Assembly (NCBI RefSeq): GCF_022352215.1
Contig: NZ_JAKRWF010000002.1
Location: 1 to 64,000 of the forward strand
Direction: 5' to 3'
DNA from: Flavihumibacter cheonanensis
Lineage (GTDB): Bacteria > Bacteroidota > Bacteroidia > Chitinophagales > Chitinophagaceae
DNA: 64,000 nucleotides
Made by a program: the position numbers and the translations under genes. This document shows positions 47,817-57,504 of this stretch, piece after piece (the stretch's first letter is position 1; each line of letters begins with the position of its first letter). The notes beneath the pieces were generated by a model. That model was not told where the DNA came from. It searched no databases and saw nothing but the letters and a program-made list of their open reading frames with translations.

Positions 47817-49761
47817 TCACCTTATAACGCCACAATTCTGTATTGCGTTTGAAATATAAGTCGCCTTTTTCATCCATTGCCAGCAAACTCGCATTTTCTT
47901 CCAGCATTTTTACTTCGAATGATTTGGGGTCGATTCGGAACAACCAGTTGCCTCCTGTTCCATAAATATATCCATTCGAATGATTCACCAGGAAAGCACT
48001 TCTCCAGATATGCCCACCACGGGATGGAGGTTCATGAATTCGTTGGGTACGAAGCACTTCTTTCAGGACTGGATCAAAAATGAATAAAAGACCATCTGCC
48101 AGTCCCCATATTTTTCCATCCTTTGCTTTCATCAGTCCTGTAATTGCCATTGCTCCAGGTAAAGGCGCGATATCAAACAACTTCTGTTTGGTATCCGGAT
48201 TCCAGCCAACCAACCTTGCTTCCACTGCTGTTGGTTTTGCTCCTAATCCACCACTGATCGAACTTCCCATGATAACCATATCATGCACCGACACAAGGCT
48301 GACAATGGATTGATCCGGGATGATATTCACGATCGCATCCAGCTGTTGTTTTTCCAGGTCGTAACTTACCAGGGCTCCTCCCAACTGTCCGTAATCCGGT
48401 ACAGTTCCAAAAAACACTTTCTTGCGATCTGTTAAAGGGAGTACTGCAAAAGCCCGACTCTGACCCGGCACCTGTCCCAGGTGTTTGGGGTTCCCCTGTT
48501 TGGGATCCCAGGGTAATTGAGTGTTGTAATAATAATAATGTCCATGCGGATAGATCCCCATGAAAATAATATCACCTGAATAGGCCATGCCTTCTGTTTG
48601 TTCCAGTCCTTTGTAAGGAGTTGTTACGCCGGTTGCCGGATCAAAAGCTGCATGTCCTCCCGCGAGGTACCCACCCATCCAGATTCTTCCATCCGGGCCC
48701 TTCATCATGGATTGAATTGGAATCGGTTGACCAGGTACATCGAGTTTATGGGTACTGGCTTTTTTATTTTTCACTGCAACCTGATGATAAACCGCATTGG
48801 ATGTAAGCAAACTCAGTTTCTTTTTTCCATCCCAGCGAAACGCGTTGGCACTTCCCCTGGTTTCGGTTATGGGTTGGGGTAAGCTTCCTTTTTTTGTCAG
48901 ATCCAACTGATAGAGTTTTGATTTCATCGTGTAATAGATAACAGCTGAACCCGGTTCCTGGACAATTGTTTTCATATCGATTCCTTCCAATTCTCTCTCT
49001 ACCTGCATGGTATTCAGATTGATTACCAGTGTCAATTGTCCGCCTGTCAGCAACGCGAGCAGGTAATCCGGACCTTTATCCTGGTAAACGATTTCCAATC
49101 CATATACAAATTCTTTCTCCTTGTATTTCTCTGGAAGAAGCTCTCTTTTACTGCCTGTCCTGGTATCAATTTCAACCAGGTGAGCATGCGAGCCTACACC
49201 AGCATAAAGTTTATCCGTTTTTTTATTGAATTCGAGACTTCTTACATAGTTCTCACTTTCCACTAAAGGTCCATTTCCGAGGTCCCTGAAACCCTCCTTT
49301 GGGTGATACCGGAATACCCGGCATCCCGGATAAGTGGCACCAAACAACTCACCCTTCTTGCCAGTTGTCAAACTCCATACATAGGTTTGACCAGGTAATA
49401 CGAGTCCCAGGTTCTCTACTTCCTGTGTACCTGGCTTGTGCCGGAACAGATACCCACTGGCACCTGGCACATACAGCCAGCCATCTTCCGACCAGGCCAT
49501 ATCCCAGGCGCCATCTGCCCCGGGTAATGGCTGATCCACCAGCAGCTTTCCGGTTTCAGCTTCATATCCCAACAGATGGGCAGGCTCACCGCGAACTACT
49601 GTATAAATCCAGTTGCGTTTATTTGTATCCGTTATAATAATACTACCCTGGATCATGGCAGCACGGAGTTGAGGACCAAGGTTGGTGCATGCAGATTGCC
49701 CTTTCACTGTTTGTGTACAGACAATGAATAAAAGGACAATCCAGTATATGAATGATTTCAT
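47806..49761 (-). CDS. Secreted beta-propeller protein of unknown function
   Basis: 651 residues with signal peptide (MKSFIYWIVLLFIVCTQTVKGQ). The body is repeats of about 45-50 residues with W/Y-G and D-G strands (AWSEDGWLYVPGASGYLFRHKPG, PDGRIWMGGYLAGGHAAFDP, AKDGKIWGLADGLLFIFDP), i.e. one or two beta-propellers like those of periplasmic sensors. No catalytic motif is obvious. It lies 1 bp from the DapA-family gene and overlaps the M20 gene, so it belongs to the operon. It might be a ligand-binding or lactonase-like protein. Confidence 0.7.
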   Translation of the reverse strand: MKSFIYWIVLLFIVCTQTVKGQSACTNLGPQLRAAMIQGSIIITDTNKRNWIYTVVRGEPAHLLGYEAETGKLLVDQPLPGADGAWDMAWSEDGWLYVPGASGYLFRHKPGTQEVENLGLVLPGQTYVWSLTTGKKGELFGATYPGCRVFRYHPKEGFRDLGNGPLVESENYVRSLEFNKKTDKLYAGVGSHAHLVEIDTRTGSKRELLPEKYKEKEFVYGLEIVYQDKGPDYLLALLTGGQLTLVINLNTMQVERELEGIDMKTIVQEPGSAVIYYTMKSKLYQLDLTKKGSLPQPITETRGSANAFRWDGKKKLSLLTSNAVYHQVAVKNKKASTHKLDVPGQPIPIQSMMKGPDGRIWMGGYLAGGHAAFDPATGVTTPYKGLEQTEGMAYSGDIIFMGIYPHGHYYYYNTQLPWDPKQGNPKHLGQVPGQSRAFAVLPLTDRKKVFFGTVPDYGQLGGALVSYDLEKQQLDAIVNIIPDQSIVSLVSVHDMVIMGSSISGGLGAKPTAVEARLVGWNPDTKQKLFDIAPLPGAMAITGLMKAKDGKIWGLADGLLFIFDPVLKEVLRTQRIHEPPSRGGHIWRSAFLVNHSNGYIYGTGGNWLFRIDPKSFEVKMLEENASLLAMDEKGDLYFKRNTELWRYKVSEN

Positions 49762-49762
49762 G

Positions 49763-50839
49763 TTAGGATAACAAATCGGACTGTTGAGATAAAAATTCAG
49801 TTACAAAAGCATCATCGTTCATATGCGGATAGGCTGTATACACCCTGGTGATTTCATCCGCCTGTCCTTCAGACAATTGCTCTTTTTCATTGAGGCACCA
49901 GGTTCCTTTTAATAGTCCCTGTCTTCTCAGTACTTCATGAATACCAGGAATACAACCATGGAAATCATGAGCAGGATCAAAGATCGAAGCATTGACATCG
50001 GTAAGGTGTACTCCTTCTGCCAGTAAGTCTGCACGATTGTGTGAAGTATCAGCCCGTACAGCTTTAATCCGATCTAACAACTCAACTGCTTTACTGGTCC
50101 AGATGGCCCATTGCCCCAACAATCCGCCTGCAAAGTTTTTTTCTACCCACTGCCCATTGATATTGAACCGGAACGGAGTGATCAGATCAGCAATGATATT
50201 ATCATCATTCCCGGTGTATAAGGCGATGGCATCCTTTCTCGGTGAAGCTGCTACTGCCCTCACCACATCCAGTGTACAATACCGGTTAAAGGCAGCCACT
50301 TTGATGGCGACTATGCTTTCAATAGCTGCGAATTCTTCCCAAAATGAATAGCTGAATATTCTTCCACCGACAGCCGGTTGCAGGTAAAACCCAAATACAG
50401 GCATAATGGCCGCCACTGCTCTTGTTCTTTCCAGTAAATCTTTTTCTGAATAATGAGAAAGCCCACCCATACTGAGCAAACCAATATCATACCCCAAAGA
50501 AGCTGCGAGCTTTGCTTCTGCAACTGCCTGGTCTGTTGGTCCGCAGATGCCTGCCACCATAATAAAAGGGCGCTGTAGGTTGGCGGATTCTACTTCTTGC
50601 ATTGCCATACGCAATACTGTTTCGTAAAGATTGATCTTCGGATCACGGATTTCAAACTGAGTGGAGTGAACGCCCACTGCCATCCCACCTGCTCCACTGG
50701 CTATATAATATCTGGACAGCAATCGCTGTCTTTTTTCATCGAGCTTACGATCCGCAGTAAGTGCTAACGGATGCGCAGGAATTACTGTCCCTTCCTGTAA
50801 AAGCGCAGCCAGGACCGGCTTTAATTTCTTTTGTTCCAT
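49763..50839 (-). CDS. DapA/NanA-family aldolase
   Basis: 358 residues from ATG 50839. TIM-barrel class I aldolase of the dihydrodipicolinate synthase superfamily. The Schiff-base Lys is in SIVAIKVAAFNRY, and a Tyr in FGFYLQPAVGG takes the place of the usual Y-N-x-P. The N-terminal GTVIPAHPLALTADRKLDEKRQRLL is the family start. Known members cleave or form 2-keto-3-deoxy sugar acids, N-acetylneuraminate or dihydrodipicolinate. In this operon a 2-keto-3-deoxy sugar-acid aldolase is the best guess. Distance to the SDR gene is 2 bp. Confidence 0.85.
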   Translation of the reverse strand: MEQKKLKPVLAALLQEGTVIPAHPLALTADRKLDEKRQRLLSRYYIASGAGGMAVGVHSTQFEIRDPKINLYETVLRMAMQEVESANLQRPFIMVAGICGPTDQAVAEAKLAASLGYDIGLLSMGGLSHYSEKDLLERTRAVAAIMPVFGFYLQPAVGGRIFSYSFWEEFAAIESIVAIKVAAFNRYCTLDVVRAVAASPRKDAIALYTGNDDNIIADLITPFRFNINGQWVEKNFAGGLLGQWAIWTSKAVELLDRIKAVRADTSHNRADLLAEGVHLTDVNASIFDPAHDFHGCIPGIHEVLRRQGLLKGTWCLNEKEQLSEGQADEITRVYTAYPHMNDDAFVTEFLSQQSDLLS

Positions 50840-50841
50840 GT

Positions 50842-51870
50842 TTAGAATTGTCCTTTTCGTTCCTGAAAATGAGTAGCTTTTCCAAATGTGTCGCCACCCT
50901 GTTTGATCCACTCTGCCGTTATATCAATAATATCCCGGATGGTAATGCGTGGGTAACCGAATAGCTGGTGACAGGCAGATGCATTGTTAAGTAATGCCGT
51001 AGGTTCAGGCTCTCCAACAAATACGGGGTGCTTGTCAAATTGTTTTCCGAATTGGTCTGCGATCCATTGTACCGATAACAATTCCGGACCGGTAACATTC
51101 AGTATACGAGCCGGACTGCTGCAATGTCTCAAAGAACGGATAGCAATCTCATTGGCATCACCCTGCCAGATAACGTTTACGTTTCCTGAACTCAGATCAA
51201 TGGCCTTGCCTTCCCATACAGATTTGGCGATTTCCAATATCACACCGTATCTGAAATCAACTGCATAATTGAGGCGATAGATCAGGGTAGGAGTATTGTT
51301 CTTTTCTGAGAAATACTGGAAGATGCGCTCGCGGCCCAAACATGATTGTCCATATTCACCAATAGGCTCAGGAGTAACGGATTCATCTAATCCTCCTTTG
51401 TGCAGTGGCGCAAACGGATATACATTACCGGTAGAAAATGCAACAATCCTGGAAGTTTTGAATTTTTCGGCTACACGTCCGGGTAAGTAACTGTTCATCG
51501 CCCAGGTAAAAGCTTCTTTACCTGTGGTACCAAATTTTTGTCCGGCCAGGTAAATCACATTCTCAATCTCAGGTAATTGCTGCAGGGCTGTATCATCCAG
51601 CAAATCCACGGTGATGGTTTCCACCCCGTTGGCTTCCAGTTCTTCTTTGAGACCAGTTTCAGAAAACCTCGATGCCCCAATTACTTTTTTGGAAATCCCG
51701 GCTGCCCTGATTGCTTCCACCGCCAGTTTTGCCATACTTGGCCCCATTTTGCCACCCACGCCCAACAACAGGATATCCCCATCAATCTGTTTAAGGTCAT
51801 CGATTAATGCTGCGGAAGGTGCGAGTAAGCGCTTTTCCCAATTCAGCAAATCAGTTTTTCGGTCAGTCAT
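50842..51870 (-). CDS. Extended SDR (NAD-dependent epimerase/dehydratase-like) with altered active site
   Basis: 342 residues. Rossmann fold with LLLGVGGKMGPSMAKLAVEA for NAD(P) binding and an SDR-like STGNVYPFAP strand. The catalytic region reads EYGQSCLGRERIFQYF: the Tyr is present but the Lys of Y-x3-K is Cys. It is therefore related to extended SDRs but may not use the classical mechanism. Paired with the DapA-like aldolase, it could oxidise, reduce or dehydrate a sugar acid. It starts 6 bp before the transporter stop region. Confidence 0.8.
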   Translation of the reverse strand: MTDRKTDLLNWEKRLLAPSAALIDDLKQIDGDILLLGVGGKMGPSMAKLAVEAIRAAGISKKVIGASRFSETGLKEELEANGVETITVDLLDDTALQQLPEIENVIYLAGQKFGTTGKEAFTWAMNSYLPGRVAEKFKTSRIVAFSTGNVYPFAPLHKGGLDESVTPEPIGEYGQSCLGRERIFQYFSEKNNTPTLIYRLNYAVDFRYGVILEIAKSVWEGKAIDLSSGNVNVIWQGDANEIAIRSLRHCSSPARILNVTGPELLSVQWIADQFGKQFDKHPVFVGEPEPTALLNNASACHQLFGYPRITIRDIIDITAEWIKQGGDTFGKATHFQERKGQF

Positions 51871-51875
51871 GCTTG

Positions 51876-53087
51876 CTATTTTATAAAGAGTTCGTAAAAA
51901 TTAAAAACTGCCAGTACGGTGATTAGTAGCCAACCCAGGTAACCCACCAGGGATTGATACCGGGTATTCACTTTTGATCCCATGATCGTTTTATCATTGG
52001 CAATGCTCAGCAGCGCAAATCCAATAAAGGGTACCAGGAAAATGGTGATACTTTGCGCGAGTATAATCATCTCGAGAGGTAATTTTCCAAAAAGCACCGC
52101 CACTGTTGCACCGATTATCATTACAATTGCAATCAGGAATTTTACTTTAGTATCACGAAAACCATCGCCCCAACCCAGTGCATCTCCCATCAGACTTCCT
52201 CCTACGGTAGCGTTACCGACAAGAGAGGAAAAAGAAGCACCAAAGAGTCCCAAATAAAATAATCCGGATGCATATTCTCCATACAATGGCTCCAGTGCCT
52301 TAGCCATCCCGGCGGCATTGGTAACCTGTATCTGTTGGGGATTCAACACAGCAGCGGCACAGATCAATACCACTGCACTCATGATGCCTAAAATAAGAAT
52401 GCCTGTAGTTGCGCTTGAACTTCCATTGGATGAATAAGGCTTTAACCGCCTGCGTTCTCTTTCCAGGTAGGCTTGATAAACAGCTCCCACAATGGAGAAA
52501 CAGGAAGCAATGAAAGCGATAATCAGGCCGGTTGATCCTGTTGGTACAGAAGGAACCAATCCCGATACAATGCCCGATAAGGAAGGCTTTGCCATAAACA
52601 GGGTGGATGCAAATGCAAACAACATCAATCCAACCAACGCAATCATCAGTTTTTCCAGAATCGAATAAAAACTTCGAAAGAAAAGCAGCCCGATTGAAAC
52701 CCCCGTAAACAAAAGTATCCATCCATTGGGTTTGGTATCGGTAGATTCAGCAAGTGAGATGCCCAAACCAATGGCATTGCCCGCCTGGAAAGAGGCAGTT
52801 ACCAGAAAGATGCCAAACCCAATCGCGATGGCTGCTGCATTGCCCCATTTCTGACGGAGCACAGAAAGAAAACTACCCGGCGCATTTGCTCCAACGCGGG
52901 CTCCCATATTGGCATAACTGATCATAAAAAAGATGGCCACTACTATAATCCAGGTTAGCCCATAGCCGTATTCAGCTCCCAGCCTGGAAGTGATGGTCAT
53001 TTTACTGGGACCAAATACCAATGCCGCCGTAATAATACCCGGACCCAGCCTGGATAACCAGTTTGTAATAGCAGTTTTATCGGTCAT
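51876..53087 (-). CDS. Nramp-related transporter lacking the metal-binding motifs
   Basis: 403 residues with 11 predicted membrane helices. The N-terminus GPGIITAALVFGPSK aligns with the Nramp helix 1 GPGxxxAxxxxDPGN, but DPGN is GPSK (residues 26-29). Helix 6 reads IVGAVYQAYLERERR (about 199-213), without the MPH motif. Both metal-coordinating sets of Nramp are thus missing, so Mn/Fe transport is unlikely. The protein is overlapped by 11 bp with the sugar dehydrogenase gene and followed by sugar-acid-type enzymes. A role in taking up an organic product is the inference. Confidence 0.85.
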   Translation of the reverse strand: MTDKTAITNWLSRLGPGIITAALVFGPSKMTITSRLGAEYGYGLTWIIVVAIFFMISYANMGARVGANAPGSFLSVLRQKWGNAAAIAIGFGIFLVTASFQAGNAIGLGISLAESTDTKPNGWILLFTGVSIGLLFFRSFYSILEKLMIALVGLMLFAFASTLFMAKPSLSGIVSGLVPSVPTGSTGLIIAFIASCFSIVGAVYQAYLERERRRLKPYSSNGSSSATTGILILGIMSAVVLICAAAVLNPQQIQVTNAAGMAKALEPLYGEYASGLFYLGLFGASFSSLVGNATVGGSLMGDALGWGDGFRDTKVKFLIAIVMIIGATVAVLFGKLPLEMIILAQSITIFLVPFIGFALLSIANDKTIMGSKVNTRYQSLVGYLGWLLITVLAVFNFYELFIK

Positions 53088-54552
53088 TTCTATTATTTCG
53101 TATATACGTTGTTGTTATATCAGACGATTCATTGGACCAGGATTGTCGGATATAGGACAATACAGCAGCCAGTTCTTCATCGGACAAAAAAGCAAAGGAT
53201 GGCATCTGATTTTTCCCCTTCAGGACAAGCTGCAGCAGTTTCATTTTATCTCCTGTAACTGTTTCATTCTTTAACAGGGAGGGAAATATATCCATTACTC
53301 CTGTCCCATCGGGTTTATGACAGGATGCGCAATAGCGGAGATAGAGCCCTGCACCATCGTTGGTTTCCTGAACAAGTGCCGGCTTCGACTTCAATAAATT
53401 TCCTTTTCTCTCCGTAGCCAGGCGTATTTGCAAAATACGATCATCTGTTGACTTTGGAAAACCGGGAGCCGGATTCCAGTCGCGATTACTGGTGGATAGA
53501 TAAATAATACCCTTATCTGAAACTGCAATAGAGCGCAGCCTGCCAAATACAGAATCCAATAAAATCTCTTCAGAAAGAACTTTTGTACCAGTGCTATCCA
53601 TTTTTATTTGACGCAGACTTTTCGCTTTCAGCGTTACGAGTAGTATACTGTTTTGCAAAGCAGGAAGCTGCGCCGATTCATAATACAAGATTCCGGCTGG
53701 CGCAATGGTAGGCGTCCATGCGAGTAATGGTTCCTGCTGGTTGATTAGTTGGTGAACTTTCTCCTTTTCTGTATCCAGGTATCCTTCTATCAATGGCCAT
53801 CCATAGTTGCGCAATGGTTGCAGCAGGTTCAACTCATCGTCAGTAGCTTCACCATGCTCTGAGCTGTACCATTGTCCGCGCGAATTTTCCGCAAGTCCCT
53901 GCATATTACGAAAACCCCAGGCCCAAACTGGGGAACCTGGTATTGGGTTATCAGCAGGAATGGATCCATCCCGATTCAGTCTTAGTATTTTCCCATTCAG
54001 CGATGTACTATCCTGTGCATTCCCATACACATATGCATCGCCGGTAGCCCAGTAAACCAAACCGTTATGAGCTATTTTCACCCTTGATCCATTGTGTGCG
54101 GTATTTCCTGGAATTTCAAGTAAAAGCGTTGGATTTAACAGGCTATCTTCTATTAATTCATACCGAACCAACCTGCTTGTAATAAGGCTGTCTTGCTTAT
54201 AGGTATAGTTAAGAAATGCCTCAATGGTTCCATCCTTTTCCTGGTAAAGATCCATACCAAGTAATCCCGCTGTTCGCTTAAACCAGACTTCAGGAAGTAC
54301 AAGCAGGGTATCCACCACACCGGTTTTTGTATCAAGCCGGCAAACCCTTCCTTCCTGTTCTGTAAACCACAGCATATCATCCGGCCCCCAGCATAGTTCC
54401 CAGGGCACATTGCGGTTAACAGCCAGTTCATGCACTCCCAGCAAACTGCCTTCCGTTTCAATAGTAGCAATCTGGGGAAAAACTTTTTCATCCCTGCCTG
54501 TACAACCGGCAAGTAAAAGCAAGATACTAACAGTAACTAGTAACCGAATCAT
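53077..54552 (-). CDS. PQQ-type sugar dehydrogenase fused to cytochrome c
   Basis: 491 residues with lipoprotein signal (LLLLAGCTG, lipobox Cys17). The glucose/sorbosone dehydrogenase propeller covers about 35-375: NVPWELCWGPDDMLWFTEQEGRV, NGSRVKIAHNGLVYWATGD, WAWGFRNMQGLAENSRGQWYSSEHG. The fused cytochrome domain has CASCH (408-412) and a Met in MPSFAF (about 450). It would oxidise a sugar or aldose in the periplasm and pass electrons internally to heme. Its start overlaps the BNR_4 stop by 4 bp (ATGA). Confidence 0.9.
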   Translation of the reverse strand: MIRLLVTVSILLLLAGCTGRDEKVFPQIATIETEGSLLGVHELAVNRNVPWELCWGPDDMLWFTEQEGRVCRLDTKTGVVDTLLVLPEVWFKRTAGLLGMDLYQEKDGTIEAFLNYTYKQDSLITSRLVRYELIEDSLLNPTLLLEIPGNTAHNGSRVKIAHNGLVYWATGDAYVYGNAQDSTSLNGKILRLNRDGSIPADNPIPGSPVWAWGFRNMQGLAENSRGQWYSSEHGEATDDELNLLQPLRNYGWPLIEGYLDTEKEKVHQLINQQEPLLAWTPTIAPAGILYYESAQLPALQNSILLVTLKAKSLRQIKMDSTGTKVLSEEILLDSVFGRLRSIAVSDKGIIYLSTSNRDWNPAPGFPKSTDDRILQIRLATERKGNLLKSKPALVQETNDGAGLYLRYCASCHKPDGTGVMDIFPSLLKNETVTGDKMKLLQLVLKGKNQMPSFAFLSDEELAAVLSYIRQSWSNESSDITTTYIRNNRNDR

Positions 54553-56003
54553 CTTATTCTGCGAGGTTTAACCTGGTTTTTTTTCATTTTCACTGGCAAT
54601 TGATATACACGACCTTCCCGGTCTGAAAAATAGAGCCTGCTTTCAGAAGGTTGACGACCATGCCCATCTGCCCAAAAAGCATAAAAATCAGGATGTGTGC
54701 GAACCGGTTTTCTCGGATAACAATGATTGTATAAACTTGAGCTTGTCAGTTGTTTGGCTCGCCATGTTTGTCCCGCATCATTGGATTCCCATTGCACGAT
54801 TTCACCACCTGTGTTATAGGCCTGCGGACCTGTTGCAGTTGGACCTACTACTACCCAGCTTCCATCGGATTCTATGTAAAGGGAACCCATATCGTAATTA
54901 TTATCTGATTCGGTTATTTTGCTGATCTGCCATTCCGTACCGGTGAAAGCAGCCGTAAACCATTCCTGCGGACCGCTTTTTGGTCCTGCTTCATAAGAGG
55001 TACTTGTAATATATAAAATAACCGGATGGCCTTCCGCCGTAAAAGCCAAATCATTTATATAAACCAGCTTACCCTCAGCTGCATAGTCTTTTACCAATGC
55101 CGGATTATCAATAGCAGCAACCGGTAATGACACTGTTTCACCTTTTGCATTCTGCCAACTGTTTCCAAAATCACTGGTTTCCAGGTAATACAGATTGGTC
55201 CGATAATTCAAACCGTTTTCTTTTGGTTTTATGGGATGATAATTGAAACTGGTGGCCAGTTTCTTACCCCACTGACCGCTTGTTTGATAATGCCCTTCTT
55301 CAATGGCAGCTATATCCATCCATTCGCCATAACTAAGACCATCTTTACTTTTCATGTAGGAGATCGTTCTGCGTGGCTTGGAAGGCTGACCCGGAATTAC
55401 TTTTCGGTCATAATGCGTAAATAGATTCAAAAAGCCACTATCTGGAACCACCCAGGCCTGCAGGTAGGAAAAATTATCCAGCGGCCACGTAGTTCCATTG
55501 ACCTGCTTTGTCGCCGGCACCCGTTCAAATTCAGAGATATCATAAGGCTTCTTACTCTTATGTACATACGAAACCGTACTGGTTCCATGGGAAGTGGAAA
55601 ACAACCAGAGGTAGCCCTGCTGATCAATATTCAAAACCGGGTTGTCATGGGCATCATTGGTTTTTTTGTCCAGTACCAGTGTGGGACGAGGCACTTTTCC
55701 TGTTTTATGATCAAAATAAGAAACCATGTGCAGGAGGGTTTTACCAGCGGCATCAGTTCCACCATAACAGAAAAAAGTCTTGTTCACCTCCGGCGAATAA
55801 ACAGAAAATGGGTAATGATTAGCGGGATAGGTTCCTAATCCGCCACTGTATTTATACACATATTCATCACCCGAAGGCTGGTTGCTGTACCAGATACCCC
55901 GATACCCATTTACTACCTGGTTTAGGGTTATAGACGTATCTATGTTGCCGGCGCATAGAAATGCCCGGCAACATAGAACTAGTAAAACACAAATTCTGAT
56001 CAA
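54549..56003 (-). CDS. BNR_4 beta-propeller protein, possible polysaccharide lyase
   Basis: Probably starts at TTG 56003, giving signal MIRICVLLVLCCRAFLCAG; the frame extends to 56120 but would overlap SusD. The rest is a seven-blade-like propeller: VNGYRGIWYSNQPSGDEYVYKYSGGLGTY, NDAHDNPVLNIDQQGYLWLFSTSHG and SYMKSKDGLSYGEW. Two His in HDNP and SHG, 20 residues apart, recall the His pair I remember from PL24/PL25 ulvan lyases, which have this fold. Identity as a lyase is not proven, but GH88 at the start of the locus fits a lyase that leaves unsaturated uronic ends. It lies 17 bp after SusD. Confidence 0.7.
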   Translation of the reverse strand: MIRICVLLVLCCRAFLCAGNIDTSITLNQVVNGYRGIWYSNQPSGDEYVYKYSGGLGTYPANHYPFSVYSPEVNKTFFCYGGTDAAGKTLLHMVSYFDHKTGKVPRPTLVLDKKTNDAHDNPVLNIDQQGYLWLFSTSHGTSTVSYVHKSKKPYDISEFERVPATKQVNGTTWPLDNFSYLQAWVVPDSGFLNLFTHYDRKVIPGQPSKPRRTISYMKSKDGLSYGEWMDIAAIEEGHYQTSGQWGKKLATSFNYHPIKPKENGLNYRTNLYYLETSDFGNSWQNAKGETVSLPVAAIDNPALVKDYAAEGKLVYINDLAFTAEGHPVILYITSTSYEAGPKSGPQEWFTAAFTGTEWQISKITESDNNYDMGSLYIESDGSWVVVGPTATGPQAYNTGGEIVQWESNDAGQTWRAKQLTSSSLYNHCYPRKPVRTHPDFYAFWADGHGRQPSESRLYFSDREGRVYQLPVKMKKNQVKPRRIR

Positions 56004-56019
56004 GAGAAAAAATTTTCGG

Positions 56020-57486
56020 TTATTGATACCCGGGATTCTGTGTGATCTTCGCGGGATTGATATCGATTTGCAATTGTGGAATCGGATAGAGTAACTGGTG
56101 TGGCTGAATGGTGATGCCATGTTCGGCCATCACCTCAATGGCTCTTCCTGTTCTTACCAGATCAAACCAGCGATGGTTCTCAAATGCCAGTTCTACTCTT
56201 CTTTCCTGTTCAATCGCCAGGCGGAATGCTGCCTGGTCTGCTACTTGCAGGGAAGGTTCAGCATTCACCGCGGTTTTATCAGCTAACCCAGCTCTTCTGC
56301 GAACCTGGTTCAGGAAACCAAACGCTTCACCATCCGCAACAAATCCCTGTTCATTCAGCGCTTCTGCATACATCAGCAGTACATCTGCATACCGCAATAC
56401 CGGCCAGTTATTATCGGCGTCATTTGCCTGGAATGGAATATCCAGGTATTTGGTGATGTATTTTACCGGAACAAACGTATTCCCGCTCATATAACCCTGG
56501 GCCAGGGATAAATCCTTACGCAAATCACCAGCTTCATACGCATCCGACATATCCTGGGTAGGAATATTATATCCCAATCCTGCTCCAACTTTACTTACAA
56601 TCACACCGGAACCCCTGGGAGCAAACTGGTTGGTAAACGGGCTTCCTTCCCCGGTGCCACCTTTTTTGAATTGTACTTCAAAAATAGATTCGCGGTGATT
56701 TTCATTGGTCACTTTCCAGAGATCGCCATAATTCGCCAGCAGCATGTATTTATTCTCAGCGGTATTATCAATGATCTCTTTTAGTTTAGCAGCCGCCAAT
56801 CCCCATTGTTTGTTTGTCAGGTATACTTTGCCGAGTAAAGCCTTAGCTGCTCCGGAGCTTGCTCTTCCAATATCAGCGCCTGTATAACTTACTGGCAATT
56901 TGCTTTCCGCATCCTGAAGATCTGCAATGATTTGCTCATATACTTTCGCAACCGGTTCCCGCCCATAGGCATATCCTTCTTCAGGTGATTTGATTTCATT
57001 TAACACCAATGGGATATCACCAAACGTGCGTACCATGTTGAAGTACATCAGGGACCGAAGGAATTTCACCTCGCCGATATACCTGTTTTTCAGGTTAGCA
57101 TCCATGTCAATGGCATCAATCCGGTTGAGAATAATATTACACTGTGCGATACCGCGGTAATGATCATTCCACATGCCATTCAAGAGAGTATTGCCCGACT
57201 GGTTGGTGAAAATATCAATCTCGACTACATTCAATCCGGTTTGTACATCCAGGATTTCAGTATTGTCAGAACGAACTTCCGCCACTTCATGTAAGGCACT
57301 CCAGTATTGACCACTGTATTGCAAAGCGCCATACGCTGCATTCACGGCCAGTTTCATATCAGCCGCAGATTTGTAAAAATTCACGCTGTTATTTTGAGAG
57401 ATGGGCGCCAGCTCAATGAAATCCTTGCTGCAGCCTGCCATACTCAAACTTATAACTGCGGTTGTATAGATAAGAATTCGTTTCAT
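56020..57486 (-). CDS. SusD/RagB-family outer-membrane lipoprotein
   Basis: 488 residues with lipoprotein signal (TTAVISLSMAGCSKDF). TPR-rich SusD fold: FIELAPISQNNSVNFYKSAADMKLAVNAAYGAL, then WNDHYRGIAQCNIILNRID, YIGEVKFLRSLMYFNMVRTFGDIPLVL near 120, and the C-terminal ERRVELAFENHRWFDLVRTGRA plus PIPQLQIDINP. It caps the SusC barrel and binds the glycan at the surface. It is 18 bp downstream of SusC. Confidence 0.95.
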   Translation of the reverse strand: MKRILIYTTAVISLSMAGCSKDFIELAPISQNNSVNFYKSAADMKLAVNAAYGALQYSGQYWSALHEVAEVRSDNTEILDVQTGLNVVEIDIFTNQSGNTLLNGMWNDHYRGIAQCNIILNRIDAIDMDANLKNRYIGEVKFLRSLMYFNMVRTFGDIPLVLNEIKSPEEGYAYGREPVAKVYEQIIADLQDAESKLPVSYTGADIGRASSGAAKALLGKVYLTNKQWGLAAAKLKEIIDNTAENKYMLLANYGDLWKVTNENHRESIFEVQFKKGGTGEGSPFTNQFAPRGSGVIVSKVGAGLGYNIPTQDMSDAYEAGDLRKDLSLAQGYMSGNTFVPVKYITKYLDIPFQANDADNNWPVLRYADVLLMYAEALNEQGFVADGEAFGFLNQVRRRAGLADKTAVNAEPSLQVADQAAFRLAIEQERRVELAFENHRWFDLVRTGRAIEVMAEHGITIQPHQLLYPIPQLQIDINPAKITQNPGYQ

Positions 57487-57504
57487 GTTTCGTCAGTTTT
57501 GTGA

